Shown piece after piece: positions 34,770 through 44,557 of a stretch of DNA of 64,000 bases; within the stretch, counting starts at the first letter, position 1; each line of letters opens with the position of its first letter. Under the pieces are notes generated by a model, which was not told the DNA's origin, searched no databases, and was given only the letters and a program-made list of their open reading frames with translations. Position numbers and translations under genes: made by a program. The DNA is from Bacteroides neonati (GTDB lineage Bacteria; Bacteroidota; Bacteroidia; Bacteroidales; Bacteroidaceae), in assembly GCF_000499785.1 (NCBI RefSeq), contig NZ_HG726023.1:326532-390531 (forward strand), written 5' to 3'.

Positions 34770-37460
34770 ATGACGCCATTGAAAGCAAATACATTTATAT
34801 CATTTATACTACTATTTGTCTTGCTGATGTTTCCCTATGAGGTTATGTCTCAACGGAGAAAGAGTAGGGAAGCTGTTGCAAACGGCTTACAGACAGATAC
34901 GTTGAAAGCAGATACATTGCGTACGGATACGCTGTCTCTGACACCTCAGGCGAAGAAAAAGCAACCGTTGGATGCTCCGGTTATTTATTCGGCGAACGAC
35001 TCTATTGTCTTTACCGAAGGAGGATATGCCCACCTCTATGGAGATGGAAAGGTCAACTACGAGAAGATAGAGCTGGGGGCGCAAATCATCACGATGAATA
35101 TGGATAGCAGCACCGTTTATGCACGCGGTATTACCGATTCGCTGGGTGTTGAAACGGGTAAACCGATATTCAAAGACGGAGAAACTCCCTATGACACCAA
35201 AGCGATCCGCTACAACTTTAAAACGAAAAAAGGATATATCAATAATGTCGTTACCCAACAGGGCGAAGGATATGTGGTAGGCAATAATGCCAAAAAAGGT
35301 GCCAATGACGAACTCTTTATGCAAGATGGTAAATATACCACTTGCGATCATCACGATCACCCCCACTTTTACCTTCAACTGACCAAAGCCAAGGTACGTC
35401 CCAAGAAGAATGTAGTAACCGGACCTGCTTATCTGGTAGTCGAGGATGTGCCGCTTCCGCTGGCTGTTCCTTTCTTCTTCTTTCCTTTTTCGAGTAGCTA
35501 CTCTTCGGGTTTTGTCATGCCTACCTATATGGACGATTCCTCACGTGGGTTTGGTTTGGCAAATGGTGGATATTACTTTGCGGTAAGCGATCTCGTCGAT
35601 TTGAAACTTACCGGAGATATCTTCACCAAAGGTTCATGGCGACTGGGGGTAGAGTCGAACTACAACAAGCGTTATAAGTTCTCGGGTTCGATTCTGGCCG
35701 ACTATCAAATTACTAAGCTGGGCGATAAGAACATGCCTGACTATTCGGTGGCTAAAGACTTTAAAGTTGTTTGGAATCATCGTCAGGATGCTAAAGCAAG
35801 TCCAAACAGCACGTTCTCGGCTAGTGTAAACTTCTCTACCAGTAGCTACGAACGTACTAATATCAATAATCTGTATAATTCGAATCTGTTGACTCAGAAT
35901 ACTAAAACCTCGAGTGTCAGCTATTCTCGTAGCTTCCCCGATCAAGGGCTTACGCTTTCGGGAACAGCCAATATTGCTCAAACCATGCGCGACTCTTCTT
36001 TGTCGATGACATTGCCCGACCTCAATATCACCCTGAGCCGTTTGTATCCGTTTAAACGCAAACATGGTGTCGGTTCCGAGCGTTGGTACGAAAAGATTTC
36101 ATTGAGCTATACCGGTCGTATGACCAATATGATCAAAACCAAAGATACGGAATTGTTCTCATCGGGTTTGGGTAAGTGGGAAACGGCTATGAATCACAGC
36201 ATCCCTATTCAGGCAACATTTACGCTCTTTAAATATTTGAACATCTCACCCAGTGTGAACTATACCGAACGTTGGTATACCCGCAAGATAAATAAAGAAT
36301 ACGATGATACGAGAAACCAATGGGTAACTCAACCTGGCGATACATTGCGTGGCTTTTATCGGGTGTCTAACTACTCGGCTTCAATAAGTATGAATACCAA
36401 GTTGTATGGTATATATAAACCTTTGTTCATGAAGAAGAAGGAGATACAGATTCGTCACGTATTCTCTCCACAGGTTAGCTTTAGTGGTGCACCCGGGTTT
36501 ACCCAATACTGGGAAAGTACAATCGATTCGGATGGTCGTGAGCAATATTACTCTCCTTTCGACGGACAACAGTTTGGGGTAGCACCTCGTGAGAAACAAG
36601 GAACCGTGTCGTTCGATGTTTCCAATAACCTTGAAATGAAATTTAAAGCGAAGAATGACTCCATAAAGAAGAGAAGCTTGATCGATGAACTCGGAGGTGG
36701 TATTTCGTATAATATGGCCGCCAAGAGACAACCATGGAGTGACTTAAGCTTGCGCTTGCGCTTGAAGTTCTCGAAGAGCTATACGTTTAATCTGAATACA
36801 TCATTTGCCACGTACGCCTATACGTTCGATAAGCAAGGTAATGTAATTGTAGGCGATCGCACCGAATGGTCGTATGGGCGTTTTGGGCGTTTCCAAGGAT
36901 ATAACTCTTCATTCAATTATACCTTTAACAATGACTCGTGGAAGAAATGGTTCGGTTCCAAAGACGAAGCTGATAAAGATAAGAAGAATAATGAGAATGC
37001 AGATGGAGAATCGGGTTCGGGCGACAATGTGGATAAAACGGAGAAGAAAGTCGAAAAGGCGAAAGCTGATACTGACGGTTATCAGGTCTTTAAGATGCCA
37101 TGGTCGCTGAGCTTTAATTATGGATTTGGCTTCCGCGAGGATCGTTCGAAACCTATCGATCGCACCTCAATGCGCTATCCGTTTACATTTACACAAACGC
37201 TCGGAATTTCGGGAAATATTAAGCTTTCCAACAATTGGACAGTCAACTTTACTTCGGGCTATGCTTTTGAAACCAAAGAAATAACGCAGACCTCTTTGAC
37301 TATTTCGCGCGATTTGCACTGTTTCAATATGTCGGCCAGTCTTTCTCCTTTTGGTCGTTGGAAATACTATAACTTCACTTTCCGCGCCAATGCAAGTATT
37401 CTGCAAGACTTGAAGTGGGAGCAGCGAAGCCAAACGCAAAGCAACATACAGTGGTATTGA
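34770..37460 (+). CDS. lptD: LptD-like LPS-assembly outer-membrane protein
   Basis: 896 residues with a signal peptide (to about residue 27). The N-terminal 60-230 region is an OstA/LptA-like beta-jellyroll (YSANDSIVFTEGGYAHLYGDGKVNYE, INNVVTQQGEGYVVGN, CDHHDHPHFYLQL). The remainder is a long beta-barrel rich in alternating aromatic and polar residues, with an acidic/lysine linker near 735-770. The protein would insert LPS into the outer leaflet, presumably with LptE. The weak match to proteobacterial LptD is normal for Bacteroidetes. Confidence 0.85.
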   Translation: MTPLKANTFISFILLFVLLMFPYEVMSQRRKSREAVANGLQTDTLKADTLRTDTLSLTPQAKKKQPLDAPVIYSANDSIVFTEGGYAHLYGDGKVNYEKIELGAQIITMNMDSSTVYARGITDSLGVETGKPIFKDGETPYDTKAIRYNFKTKKGYINNVVTQQGEGYVVGNNAKKGANDELFMQDGKYTTCDHHDHPHFYLQLTKAKVRPKKNVVTGPAYLVVEDVPLPLAVPFFFFPFSSSYSSGFVMPTYMDDSSRGFGLANGGYYFAVSDLVDLKLTGDIFTKGSWRLGVESNYNKRYKFSGSILADYQITKLGDKNMPDYSVAKDFKVVWNHRQDAKASPNSTFSASVNFSTSSYERTNINNLYNSNLLTQNTKTSSVSYSRSFPDQGLTLSGTANIAQTMRDSSLSMTLPDLNITLSRLYPFKRKHGVGSERWYEKISLSYTGRMTNMIKTKDTELFSSGLGKWETAMNHSIPIQATFTLFKYLNISPSVNYTERWYTRKINKEYDDTRNQWVTQPGDTLRGFYRVSNYSASISMNTKLYGIYKPLFMKKKEIQIRHVFSPQVSFSGAPGFTQYWESTIDSDGREQYYSPFDGQQFGVAPREKQGTVSFDVSNNLEMKFKAKNDSIKKRSLIDELGGGISYNMAAKRQPWSDLSLRLRLKFSKSYTFNLNTSFATYAYTFDKQGNVIVGDRTEWSYGRFGRFQGYNSSFNYTFNNDSWKKWFGSKDEADKDKKNNENADGESGSGDNVDKTEKKVEKAKADTDGYQVFKMPWSLSFNYGFGFREDRSKPIDRTSMRYPFTFTQTLGISGNIKLSNNWTVNFTSGYAFETKEITQTSLTISRDLHCFNMSASLSPFGRWKYYNFTFRANASILQDLKWEQRSQTQSNIQWY

Positions 37461-37464
37461 TATA

Positions 37465-37526
37465 AAAAGACCGAGAGTTGAACATTACGATGCATTGCAT
37501 ACTAAATGTTCAACTCTCGGTCTTTT
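37465..37526. terminator. bidirectional terminator, lptD / ung
   Basis: Perfect 22-bp arms (37465-37486 and 37505-37526) with an 18-base loop containing ATGCAT. Arms begin with A-runs and end with T-runs, so they work in both directions. Confidence 0.93.
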
Positions 37527-37541
37527 GTTACTATTCGTCTT

Positions 37542-38204
37542 TTACCAGTTAATTTCTTTTTTTCCGTGTGCTTTCAGGTATTCATTGGTTTTGGTGAAAT
37601 GTTTGTTGCCCCAAAAACCATTGTGAGCCGAAAGCGGAGAGGGGTGGGCGGAGCATAGCACGAGATGCTTGTTCCGATCAATAAATGCTCCCTTCTTTTG
37701 TGCATAATTTCCCCATAAGATAAATACCAAATGTTCTTTGCCTTCTGCCAATGCGCGAATAGCAGCATCGGTAAATTCTTCCCAGCCACGACGTTGATGC
37801 GAACCGGCTTGGTGGGCACGTACGGTTAGCGTAGCATTTAGCATCAATACCCCTTGCTCTGCCCAGCGAGTCAGGTTGCCCGTTGTGGGTGCATCAATGC
37901 CTATATCGCTTTTAATCTCCTTGAATATATTGACCAATGAGGGGGGGAAGGGAATACCGTCATTGACCGAAAAGCATAACCCATGTGCCTGTCCGGCTCC
38001 GTGATAAGGATCTTGTCCGATAATAACCACTTTGGCTTTATCGAATGGGCAGAGATTGAAAGCGTTAAAGATCAGTTTCCCCGGAGGATAAATAGCGTGT
38101 TGACTATATTCGTTCTTAACAAACTCGGTTAAGGTGCGAAAATAGTCTTTCTCAAATTCCGGCTGTAGGTGAGCTTTCCAACTCTCTTCTATCTGTACAT
38201 TCAT
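37542..38204 (-). CDS. ung: uracil-DNA glycosylase
   Basis: 220 residues, family 1 UDG. The catalytic water-activating motif GQDPYHGAGQAHGLCFSV is present with its Asp, and the DNA-intercalation loop HPSPLSAHNGFWG with its His near the C-terminus. It removes uracil from DNA in base-excision repair. It begins two bases after the asnA stop, so the two form an operon. Confidence 0.96.
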   Translation of the reverse strand: MNVQIEESWKAHLQPEFEKDYFRTLTEFVKNEYSQHAIYPPGKLIFNAFNLCPFDKAKVVIIGQDPYHGAGQAHGLCFSVNDGIPFPPSLVNIFKEIKSDIGIDAPTTGNLTRWAEQGVLMLNATLTVRAHQAGSHQRRGWEEFTDAAIRALAEGKEHLVFILWGNYAQKKGAFIDRNKHLVLCSAHPSPLSAHNGFWGNKHFTKTNEYLKAHGKKEINW

Positions 38205-38206
38205 TA

Positions 38207-39244
38207 TTAAATCAGATGTATATCGAAGGTTTCACACTCTTTACGCATAGATTCGGGCCAGATACTTGCTTGTATCTCACCAATGTGGGCTTTGCGTAAG
38301 TAGAACATACAGAGGCGTGATTGACCGATTCCACCTCCAATCGAAAGCGGAAGCGTATCTTCCAGCAAGCGTTTGTGGAAGTAAAGCTCCAATCGTTTCT
38401 CTTCATTTTCTTCTTTGATCTGGCGCAACAGGGCCTCTTTGTCTACACGTATCCCCATCGATGATAACTCGATGGAGCGTTGCAATACATCGTCCCACAG
38501 AAGTAAGTCGCCATTGAGTCCGGGCAAATCATTGAGTCCCTTGCTGGTATAATCGTCATAATCCGGAGCGCGTCCGTCGTGTTTTTTGCCATCGCTTAGC
38601 TTGCAACCGATACCGATAATGAAAACGGCACCATACTTCTGGCAGATAGCATGCTCCCGGCACTTCGGCTCCAAATCCGGATAAAGTTGACGCAACTCTT
38701 CGGCGTGAACAAAATGTAGCTTCTGAGGTAAGCAAGGCTTTATCTGCGGAAACATTTCGTATACCATATATTCGGTACGTATCATGGCAGCATAGATGCG
38801 GTTAACTATTTCTTTGAGAAACTCCACGTTGCGGTCGGCAGCAGTAATCACCCGTTCCCAGTCCCATTGGTCAACATAGAGCGAATGCAGGTTGCCAAGT
38901 TCCTCGTCCGAACGGATCGCATTCATATCTGTGTATATACCATATCCCGGCTCTATCAGATAATCGGCTAGTGTCAATCTTTTCCATTTGGCAAGTGAAT
39001 GCACTACTTCGGCTTGCGCATCGCCCAAATCTTTGATGGGAAACGAAACTGCGCGCTCTACTCCGTTGAGATCGTCGTTGATACCCATCCCTTTCAATAC
39101 AAAAAGGGGAGCAGTAACCCGGCGTAGCCTCAATTCTGATGATAGATTTTGCTGAAAGAACTCTTTTATTTGTTTGATGCCGAGTTCTGTTTGCTTTAAA
39201 TCTAATAGCGGTTTATAATTTTGTGGTTTTATTAGATAACTCAT
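38207..39244 (-). CDS. asnA: aspartate--ammonia ligase
   Basis: 345 residues, the typical size of the ammonia-dependent asparagine synthetase, a class II tRNA-synthetase-like enzyme. Motifs: RLRRVTAPLFVLKGMGINDDLNG and VERAVSF at the N-terminus, LHSLYVDQWDWE in the active site, and the C-terminal SIGGGIGQSRLCMFYLRK with the motif 3-like arginine. It is upstream of ung and has its own TAnnTTTG promoter. Confidence 0.96.
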   Translation of the reverse strand: MSYLIKPQNYKPLLDLKQTELGIKQIKEFFQQNLSSELRLRRVTAPLFVLKGMGINDDLNGVERAVSFPIKDLGDAQAEVVHSLAKWKRLTLADYLIEPGYGIYTDMNAIRSDEELGNLHSLYVDQWDWERVITAADRNVEFLKEIVNRIYAAMIRTEYMVYEMFPQIKPCLPQKLHFVHAEELRQLYPDLEPKCREHAICQKYGAVFIIGIGCKLSDGKKHDGRAPDYDDYTSKGLNDLPGLNGDLLLWDDVLQRSIELSSMGIRVDKEALLRQIKEENEEKRLELYFHKRLLEDTLPLSIGGGIGQSRLCMFYLRKAHIGEIQASIWPESMRKECETFDIHLI

Positions 39245-39267
39245 CGTATTTATATATTAATAGTCGG

Positions 39268-39275
39268 CAAAGATA
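39268..39275 (-). promoter_or_regulatory. -7 element of asnA-ung
   Basis: The minus strand reads TATCTTTG (TAnnTTTG), 24 bases before the asnA ATG. Confidence 0.65.
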
Positions 39276-39455
39276 GGAATAATATCTATATGTGTCATTG
39301 AAATAGTCTAAAATAATGTCAATATGATAAATGTTTTGCCGATATTTGTTTCAAAATAATATTTTGTATGGAACAAGAGGGTGTTGAACGAAAAAAAGGA
39401 GAAACATTAGGAAGATCGGAACTTTTTATCTATTTTTGTCGTCGCAATATAGCCC

Positions 39456-39527
39456 GGCTCTGTAGTTCAACGAATAGAATGTAGGTTTCCGGTACCTAAG
39501 ATAAGGGTTTGATTCCCTTCGGGGCTA
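39456..39527 (+). tRNA. tRNA-Arg (anticodon CCG)
   Basis: Folds as a cloverleaf: acceptor GGCTCTG (39456-39462) with CGGGGCT (39520-39526) using three G-U pairs, D-stem GTTC/GAAT, anticodon stem TAGGT/ACCTA with loop TTCCGGT (anticodon CCG, codon CGG), and T-stem AAGGG/CCCTT. The D-loop has GA where GG is normal, and the T-loop reads TTTGATT instead of TTCGATT. The two changes together replace the 19-56 G-C pair by A-U. CCA is not encoded. Confidence 0.85.
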
Positions 39528-39535
39528 CAAATAGA

Positions 39536-39574
39536 CAACCGCTAGTGACCTTGTATGTAGGTTGCTAGCGGTTG
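39536..39574 (+). terminator. terminator after tRNA-Arg
   Basis: Ten-bp arms CAACCGCTAG / CTAGCGGTTG nine bases after the tRNA, followed by TTTAAG. The T-run is weak. Confidence 0.55.
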
Positions 39575-39614
39575 TTTAAGTTAAAAATAATACTTGCAGA
39601 AAACGTTATCTATA

Positions 39615-41018
39615 TCACCTCTTTCTTTTGTCCATAAAGTCGGCAAGTCGGTAGGCATTGATGTTTAATTCTTTCATTGCATGAGTTAAAGGCAGGTAAG
39701 GTTGGTATTCGTTATCCACAAGCCCTTTATTTGAGTCGAGGTTGGAGGGATCTGCTCCTTTGGCAGTTGGATCGTTGTCTTGATAACGGAACCAGTGCCA
39801 CCCAACGCAATTACCACTTTCGATCAACCCCAATACAAAGTGCTGGAAGGCATATCCTCGATCTTGTTGAGTTTGTACGGTAAATCCCGCCCCAGTGGTA
39901 TTACCTAAACCAGAGTCCATTCCTTTTGTATAGAATTCTGTAATAATGAAAGGCTTTTTCGCCCATTCTCCCCAACTGTACATTGCTTGAGCATTCGGTG
40001 TCCAATCTCCATAATAGTTGATTGAGACAATGTCGCAATATCGGCCGGCTGCCTCTATAATGGGGCGGATAAACTTAGCCCCTCCATGCAAACGGCTACC
40101 TAAAAACAGATGATTTGGGTCGTATTTGCGAATTGCAGAGGATACAATTTGATAATAACGATCGGCAACAATTCCGGCAAAATCGGCACGGTGTCGATCT
40201 GTTATCTCTTCGGGAGATACTCCTTGTTGTTTCAACCATTTCTCTGCATATACTCTTCCGGGATCATTCGGATTTGCCAGTGTTAAATACCCTTCCAGAT
40301 TGTTCAAACCAAGGGGTAATTCATTGTCCGAAAAATAGCCTATAATGTGTGGGTCAGATGCATTTTGGGCTAGTTTTTTTGCGACTTCATCGCAGTAAAT
40401 TTCGAAATCGGGATCAAAGACAAAAATACATTGATTAGGATAACCTGTATTGCCGGGAAGCTGGTAAGTTCCTCCACGTTTCTTACCATATCCACTCATC
40501 ATACTGAGTATTGTCGAGCGGGTCAATACCTCTTTGTGAGATGCATTGTACGCAGCTATACTCTCCTCATCGCTCCAGGAACCAGTTCCCGAAAATCCTA
40601 AAGAATGAAGGAGCTGTGCCGATTGCTCAATCCAAACCGAAGTAGAACCAAACCGTTGGCTCATAGCATTTTTGTTTCGTTCGGAAGGTCCTAAACGCAA
40701 TCCTACAACGACTTTCTGAATATGCCTGTATCCTTCAGGATCAATCATCCACCAGCGATTTTGTATCTGTTCGACTCTAAAAAAACCTGTAGAAGATAAC
40801 TTAGGTGCATTTATATCACTTCCGTATTTGTTGGTTGAAACTTGCTGCACTGGGATAAATCCCTTCAGTTGAGCGACGGTACGTGTATTAAATTCTTTCC
40901 ATGGTATCTCTTTTTGTCCTTTTATCCATGGGCGTGCAGAAACTTTAAAATGGCTGTCTTGCGCATATACAGATATTTCTGGTAGCATTACTAATAACAG
41001 AAAAATAATATGTTTCAT
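39615..41018 (-). CDS. agarase-like glycoside hydrolase (secreted)
   Basis: 467 residues with a signal peptide (cleavage near VYAQ, residues 17-20). A TIM-barrel hydrolase resembling GH50-type beta-agarases in the acid/base region IGYFSDNELP (Glu233) and the strand GRWW-like NRWWMIDPEG at 87-96. The probable nucleophile is Glu361 in FIITEFYTKGMDSG. It is shorter than typical agarases, so it may represent a related family. Substrate inferred only as a beta-linked galactan-like or similar glycan. Last of the enzyme genes of this locus, adjoining the GH2 gene by three bases. Confidence 0.75.
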   Translation of the reverse strand: MKHIIFLLLVMLPEISVYAQDSHFKVSARPWIKGQKEIPWKEFNTRTVAQLKGFIPVQQVSTNKYGSDINAPKLSSTGFFRVEQIQNRWWMIDPEGYRHIQKVVVGLRLGPSERNKNAMSQRFGSTSVWIEQSAQLLHSLGFSGTGSWSDEESIAAYNASHKEVLTRSTILSMMSGYGKKRGGTYQLPGNTGYPNQCIFVFDPDFEIYCDEVAKKLAQNASDPHIIGYFSDNELPLGLNNLEGYLTLANPNDPGRVYAEKWLKQQGVSPEEITDRHRADFAGIVADRYYQIVSSAIRKYDPNHLFLGSRLHGGAKFIRPIIEAAGRYCDIVSINYYGDWTPNAQAMYSWGEWAKKPFIITEFYTKGMDSGLGNTTGAGFTVQTQQDRGYAFQHFVLGLIESGNCVGWHWFRYQDNDPTAKGADPSNLDSNKGLVDNEYQPYLPLTHAMKELNINAYRLADFMDKRKR

Positions 41019-41021
41019 ACT

Positions 41022-43682
41022 CTAATATATTTTGACGATTCTAATGGCATTTAAAATTGGAGCAGATTCGATTGCTCCGAAATCGATAGAAAGTCCTTTG
41101 CCTTGACAGACTTGAACCTCAAATTTTTTGATGACAGCTCGTTCCGAACCATATTCTTCTGCAATATTGATTCGTTTGGCTACGCAGATGTCATTGATCG
41201 TTATTGAAAATGAACGATTGCTATAATTGGGAAGTAGTGCATCGTTGCCTAAGTTGTATGCCAATGCTTCTTTCTTTTTGTCGGAGGTTAATTCAGCCCA
41301 ATAGAGATATACGGCATATCCCCCATCGGGTACTTCAGCTTTGAACGATTTAATACCAGTTCTCTGAGTCTGAAAAATAGGGTCCTGATCGGTTCCCAAT
41401 ATCTCAATATCGCTTGCCGGTAAAAAGCCGTAGCGTGTTTTAGTCTTCATTCTTTCTCCCCCTACATATCCCCAGGATCCAGTTTGGTAGATTTGTTCCG
41501 GAATCCAACATAATTCGGCTGTACGATCTTCAAAATAGCGTTCGGTTCCCAGCATTACATTCATCTCTTTGAATCCTTGTTTTACATTGATACAGTTAAA
41601 GTTGCATACATACTGGTCTCGATAGGATATGCCATTTTTTTCAATAACTGCATCTATTACATTTCGTCCGTTGATAAAAGGGATCTCTGTTGCAACTATT
41701 TTCTCTACAACAGGGAAAAGACCAAGGTTCTTTCCATTCAAATGGATTTCTACCCGCTCTGCATTCGTATAGATCTTTAGTGGTTGCATGCTGGTTAGCC
41801 CATCTTTACTTGCTCCTGCTCTGCTGGTCCACGTTTTTGAGCAAATATGGAGTAAGGGTGTTTCTTTTAAATACGCTTGATAGAGATAATACGTATCTTT
41901 AGGTATTCTATCGATTCCCACCAATCCTTTATTGTTTATATGCGGAACAGCATCTCTTCTTGTTTCGGAATAAAAGTCATTCAAGTTCCAAACGGTTGCT
42001 CCTACGACAAATTTGCGTTTCAGAATTTCAGGAATATAATGTTCATGGAAAAAACTGCCAAATTCATTGCTGAAGTCAAAACGAACAGGTGAAAAGGAGT
42101 GCAAGCGAGCGTCTACATCTGCTCCATATTCAGTAATGAATAGAGGTTTTGTAGGAAATATCCGGTGGAGATTTTCGAGTCCTTTTTCGAATTCGTTTAC
42201 CTGTCCACCGTACCAGCCGTTGTAGATGTTAAATCCGAGCATCATCGGTAGTGCTGCAATACCGGATTCCTCATAGATGGGGTATGCGGCATGACAAGGT
42301 AGCATTGTGTACCTATGTGGATCAATCTCCCTGATCTTAGACTCAATCGCTGTAGCGATTTTATTAAGAAACTTCAGATAATTACTCCTCTCTTCGCTAT
42401 TGTTCGGATCGAATGGTGGGCGTGGAAGAACCTCATTCATGTAGGCCCAAATGACGACAGAAGGATAGTTGTAATTTTGATAGACCATCTCTGTAACCTG
42501 CTCAATGCAGTTCTGTAAAAATGCATCGCTTTGGGTGATTGCATTGACAACCGGTATCTCGACTGACGTAAGCAAGCCTAGCTGATCGCACATCTGCATG
42601 ACCACAGGGTCTTGAGGATAATGAGCAACACGCAAGAAGTTACTTCCCATGTTTTTCACTAATTTGATGTCTCTTACGTGCATCTCATCACGTAAAGCAT
42701 TGCCCAAACCCAAATAATCTTGGTGACGATTGGTACCTATTAGCTTACGATACCGTCCGTTGAGAAAGAACCCTTTATCAGCATCAAATGAAAACTCTCT
42801 AATTCCCAGAGAATTGACTACACAATCGAGCAGCGTTCCTTTCTTATCGCGAAGACGGCTGTATACGGTGTATAAATAAGGGTCGTCTACGTCCCAACGC
42901 TTGGGTTTGCTTATGGTTAGGAACGACTCAAACGGTGTGTTTCTTATTCCACCTTTTACCTGTATTTTTTCGTTGGATACAGCCACTTGTTTTCCATTCG
43001 TATCGACAACTTCTGTTTCGAGTATGAGTGTTTGGTTACTCATTAAAGCATTCGATATGTATGTTTTTATACTGATTTCCGCTTGTTGATCAGTCAGTTT
43101 TTGAGTCGTGAGATATACCCCACTCGAAGCATGATGCGTAGTAGAAATGTGCGAAGGAGAGGTATAAATAAGATATACGTCACGATATATTCCGCCAAAG
43201 AAGGTGTAGTCGGCTGATAGGGGAGCTATGTCGGGATTGTGTGTATTATCTACACAAACGGTTATCTCGTTGGTACCGATTTTCACAGCTTCTGTAACGT
43301 CAAATGTAAAAGCAGCATAGCCTCCTCGATGGTTGCCGACCAATTGACCATTTACATATACATTTGTCTCTTGATTGGCACCTTCAAAGGATAGAAAGAC
43401 TCTTTGGTCGGGAATCAGTGTTTCAATGGGAATTATCTTTCGATACCAACCCTTTCCGCGATAGAAACCTGGCGTTTCGTCGTCAGCGTCTTTGGTATTC
43501 CATGAATGAGGTACAGACACTGTTTCCCATTGAGAAGTGTCAAAGGTCAGCGCAGAAGCATCTTCTGGGTATATCTTGAATCGCCAGCCATCATTGATTG
43601 TCTGCTTTACACGTTGTCCATAACAGGCTATAGATCCAAACAGACATGAGATAATTATCAATACTTTAGTTATTCTATTCAT
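41022..43682 (-). CDS. GH2 beta-galactosidase/glucuronidase-family enzyme
   Basis: 886 residues, signal peptide to about 22. GH2 layout: a jelly-roll sugar-binding domain (24-175), an Ig-like sandwich (180-300) and the TIM barrel with acid/base Glu417 in WAYMNEVLP and nucleophile Glu518 in LFITEYGAD. The C-terminal 250 residues add Ig-like and malectin-like carbohydrate-binding modules (GGYAVYLYWAEL). It should cleave a terminal beta-linked sugar; the precise sugar is not decided by sequence. The start codon overlaps the esterase stop. Confidence 0.9.
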   Translation of the reverse strand: MNRITKVLIIISCLFGSIACYGQRVKQTINDGWRFKIYPEDASALTFDTSQWETVSVPHSWNTKDADDETPGFYRGKGWYRKIIPIETLIPDQRVFLSFEGANQETNVYVNGQLVGNHRGGYAAFTFDVTEAVKIGTNEITVCVDNTHNPDIAPLSADYTFFGGIYRDVYLIYTSPSHISTTHHASSGVYLTTQKLTDQQAEISIKTYISNALMSNQTLILETEVVDTNGKQVAVSNEKIQVKGGIRNTPFESFLTISKPKRWDVDDPYLYTVYSRLRDKKGTLLDCVVNSLGIREFSFDADKGFFLNGRYRKLIGTNRHQDYLGLGNALRDEMHVRDIKLVKNMGSNFLRVAHYPQDPVVMQMCDQLGLLTSVEIPVVNAITQSDAFLQNCIEQVTEMVYQNYNYPSVVIWAYMNEVLPRPPFDPNNSEERSNYLKFLNKIATAIESKIREIDPHRYTMLPCHAAYPIYEESGIAALPMMLGFNIYNGWYGGQVNEFEKGLENLHRIFPTKPLFITEYGADVDARLHSFSPVRFDFSNEFGSFFHEHYIPEILKRKFVVGATVWNLNDFYSETRRDAVPHINNKGLVGIDRIPKDTYYLYQAYLKETPLLHICSKTWTSRAGASKDGLTSMQPLKIYTNAERVEIHLNGKNLGLFPVVEKIVATEIPFINGRNVIDAVIEKNGISYRDQYVCNFNCINVKQGFKEMNVMLGTERYFEDRTAELCWIPEQIYQTGSWGYVGGERMKTKTRYGFLPASDIEILGTDQDPIFQTQRTGIKSFKAEVPDGGYAVYLYWAELTSDKKKEALAYNLGNDALLPNYSNRSFSITINDICVAKRINIAEEYGSERAVIKKFEVQVCQGKGLSIDFGAIESAPILNAIRIVKIY

Positions 43683-44461
43683 TATTTTTTGTTATATACC
43701 ATTTTCAAAACTTTATCAGCATACCGTTTTCCTAGGAGTAATTGACTGTCTCTTCCGAAATGGGGATCGGTTTCATCAATTAAAGGTGTGGTTCCCTCAC
43801 TCGACACATAATCGGCATTGGCTATTCGGGTGGAGATGGTACGAATCATCGGATTAAAACGTGAAGCATTCTTATGCCAAGGTGCTATTTCACCGGCAAT
43901 GAACGGAACAGCTTTTGCTTTGAGATCTTTACGAAGATGCGACACCATATTCGCAAGTTGATCTAAGTAGTTTTCCGGATGAGCACTATCACTTTCGCCC
44001 TGATGCCATAATATGGCACGAAGGGTTCCGTATCGTTGAGCTTCTTTACATCTACGAACAGCTTCTGCATAAAACGGAGTTTGTTTATTTCCTTTTTCCC
44101 ATTCGCTTATTGAGCTGCCTCCACGTGCATTGACTACCAACAACACTTTCCGTCCCACTTGCTTTACAATTTCTTGTGAGAAAGAGTTACCTGGATTTAT
44201 TTGTTGCATTGACAGCTCTTTACGGATAGTAGAGTATTGATTAAGTGGATTTACTGCCGGTACAACTTCTCCTTTTTGGTTTAGTATCCATACGTTGCTC
44301 AATGGGCGCTTGTCTTCTTCAATCATTGTGCCACGACCGGCCATGTTGGATTGTCCGATGAATAAGTATACATCGTATTCGTCAGTCTTGGTGGATTGTC
44401 CAGAGAGGCTTGTTAAGAATACGAATAGTACAAACGAAGTAAACAAAAATCTTTTTTTCAT
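43682..44461 (-). CDS. SGNH/CE6-like carbohydrate acetylesterase
   Basis: 259 residues with a signal peptide. The nucleophile motif FIGQSNMAGRG (Ser38), the oxyanion-type region WHQGESD at 152-158 and a late DPHFG with the catalytic Asp/His identify the sialate-O-acetylesterase/CE6 family. Such enzymes deacetylate xylans, sialic acids or other acetylated glycans. In this locus it probably unmasks the polysaccharide for the neighbouring hydrolases. Confidence 0.86.
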   Translation of the reverse strand: MKKRFLFTSFVLFVFLTSLSGQSTKTDEYDVYLFIGQSNMAGRGTMIEEDKRPLSNVWILNQKGEVVPAVNPLNQYSTIRKELSMQQINPGNSFSQEIVKQVGRKVLLVVNARGGSSISEWEKGNKQTPFYAEAVRRCKEAQRYGTLRAILWHQGESDSAHPENYLDQLANMVSHLRKDLKAKAVPFIAGEIAPWHKNASRFNPMIRTISTRIANADYVSSEGTTPLIDETDPHFGRDSQLLLGKRYADKVLKMVYNKK

Positions 44462-44489
44462 GCATTTTTTATATTAAGATATTATATCG

Positions 44490-44518
44490 AAAAGCCGCTA
44501 AAAGAGTTTGCGGCTTTT
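44490..44518 (-). terminator. hairpin between susD and the enzyme genes
   Basis: Perfect nine-bp arms AAAAGCCGC / GCGGCTTTT with an 11-base loop. It lies between the susC-susD pair and the esterase, and may terminate part of the transcripts so that the binding proteins are made in excess. Confidence 0.7.
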
Positions 44519-44557
44519 CTGTTTATGTTGGAGCTGGGTTTAGAGTAGATTCTCTAA

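Noticed and set aside
39714..39722. TTATCCACA, a perfect DnaA box
   Set aside because: A single copy inside the coding sequence of the agarase-like gene; expected by chance.
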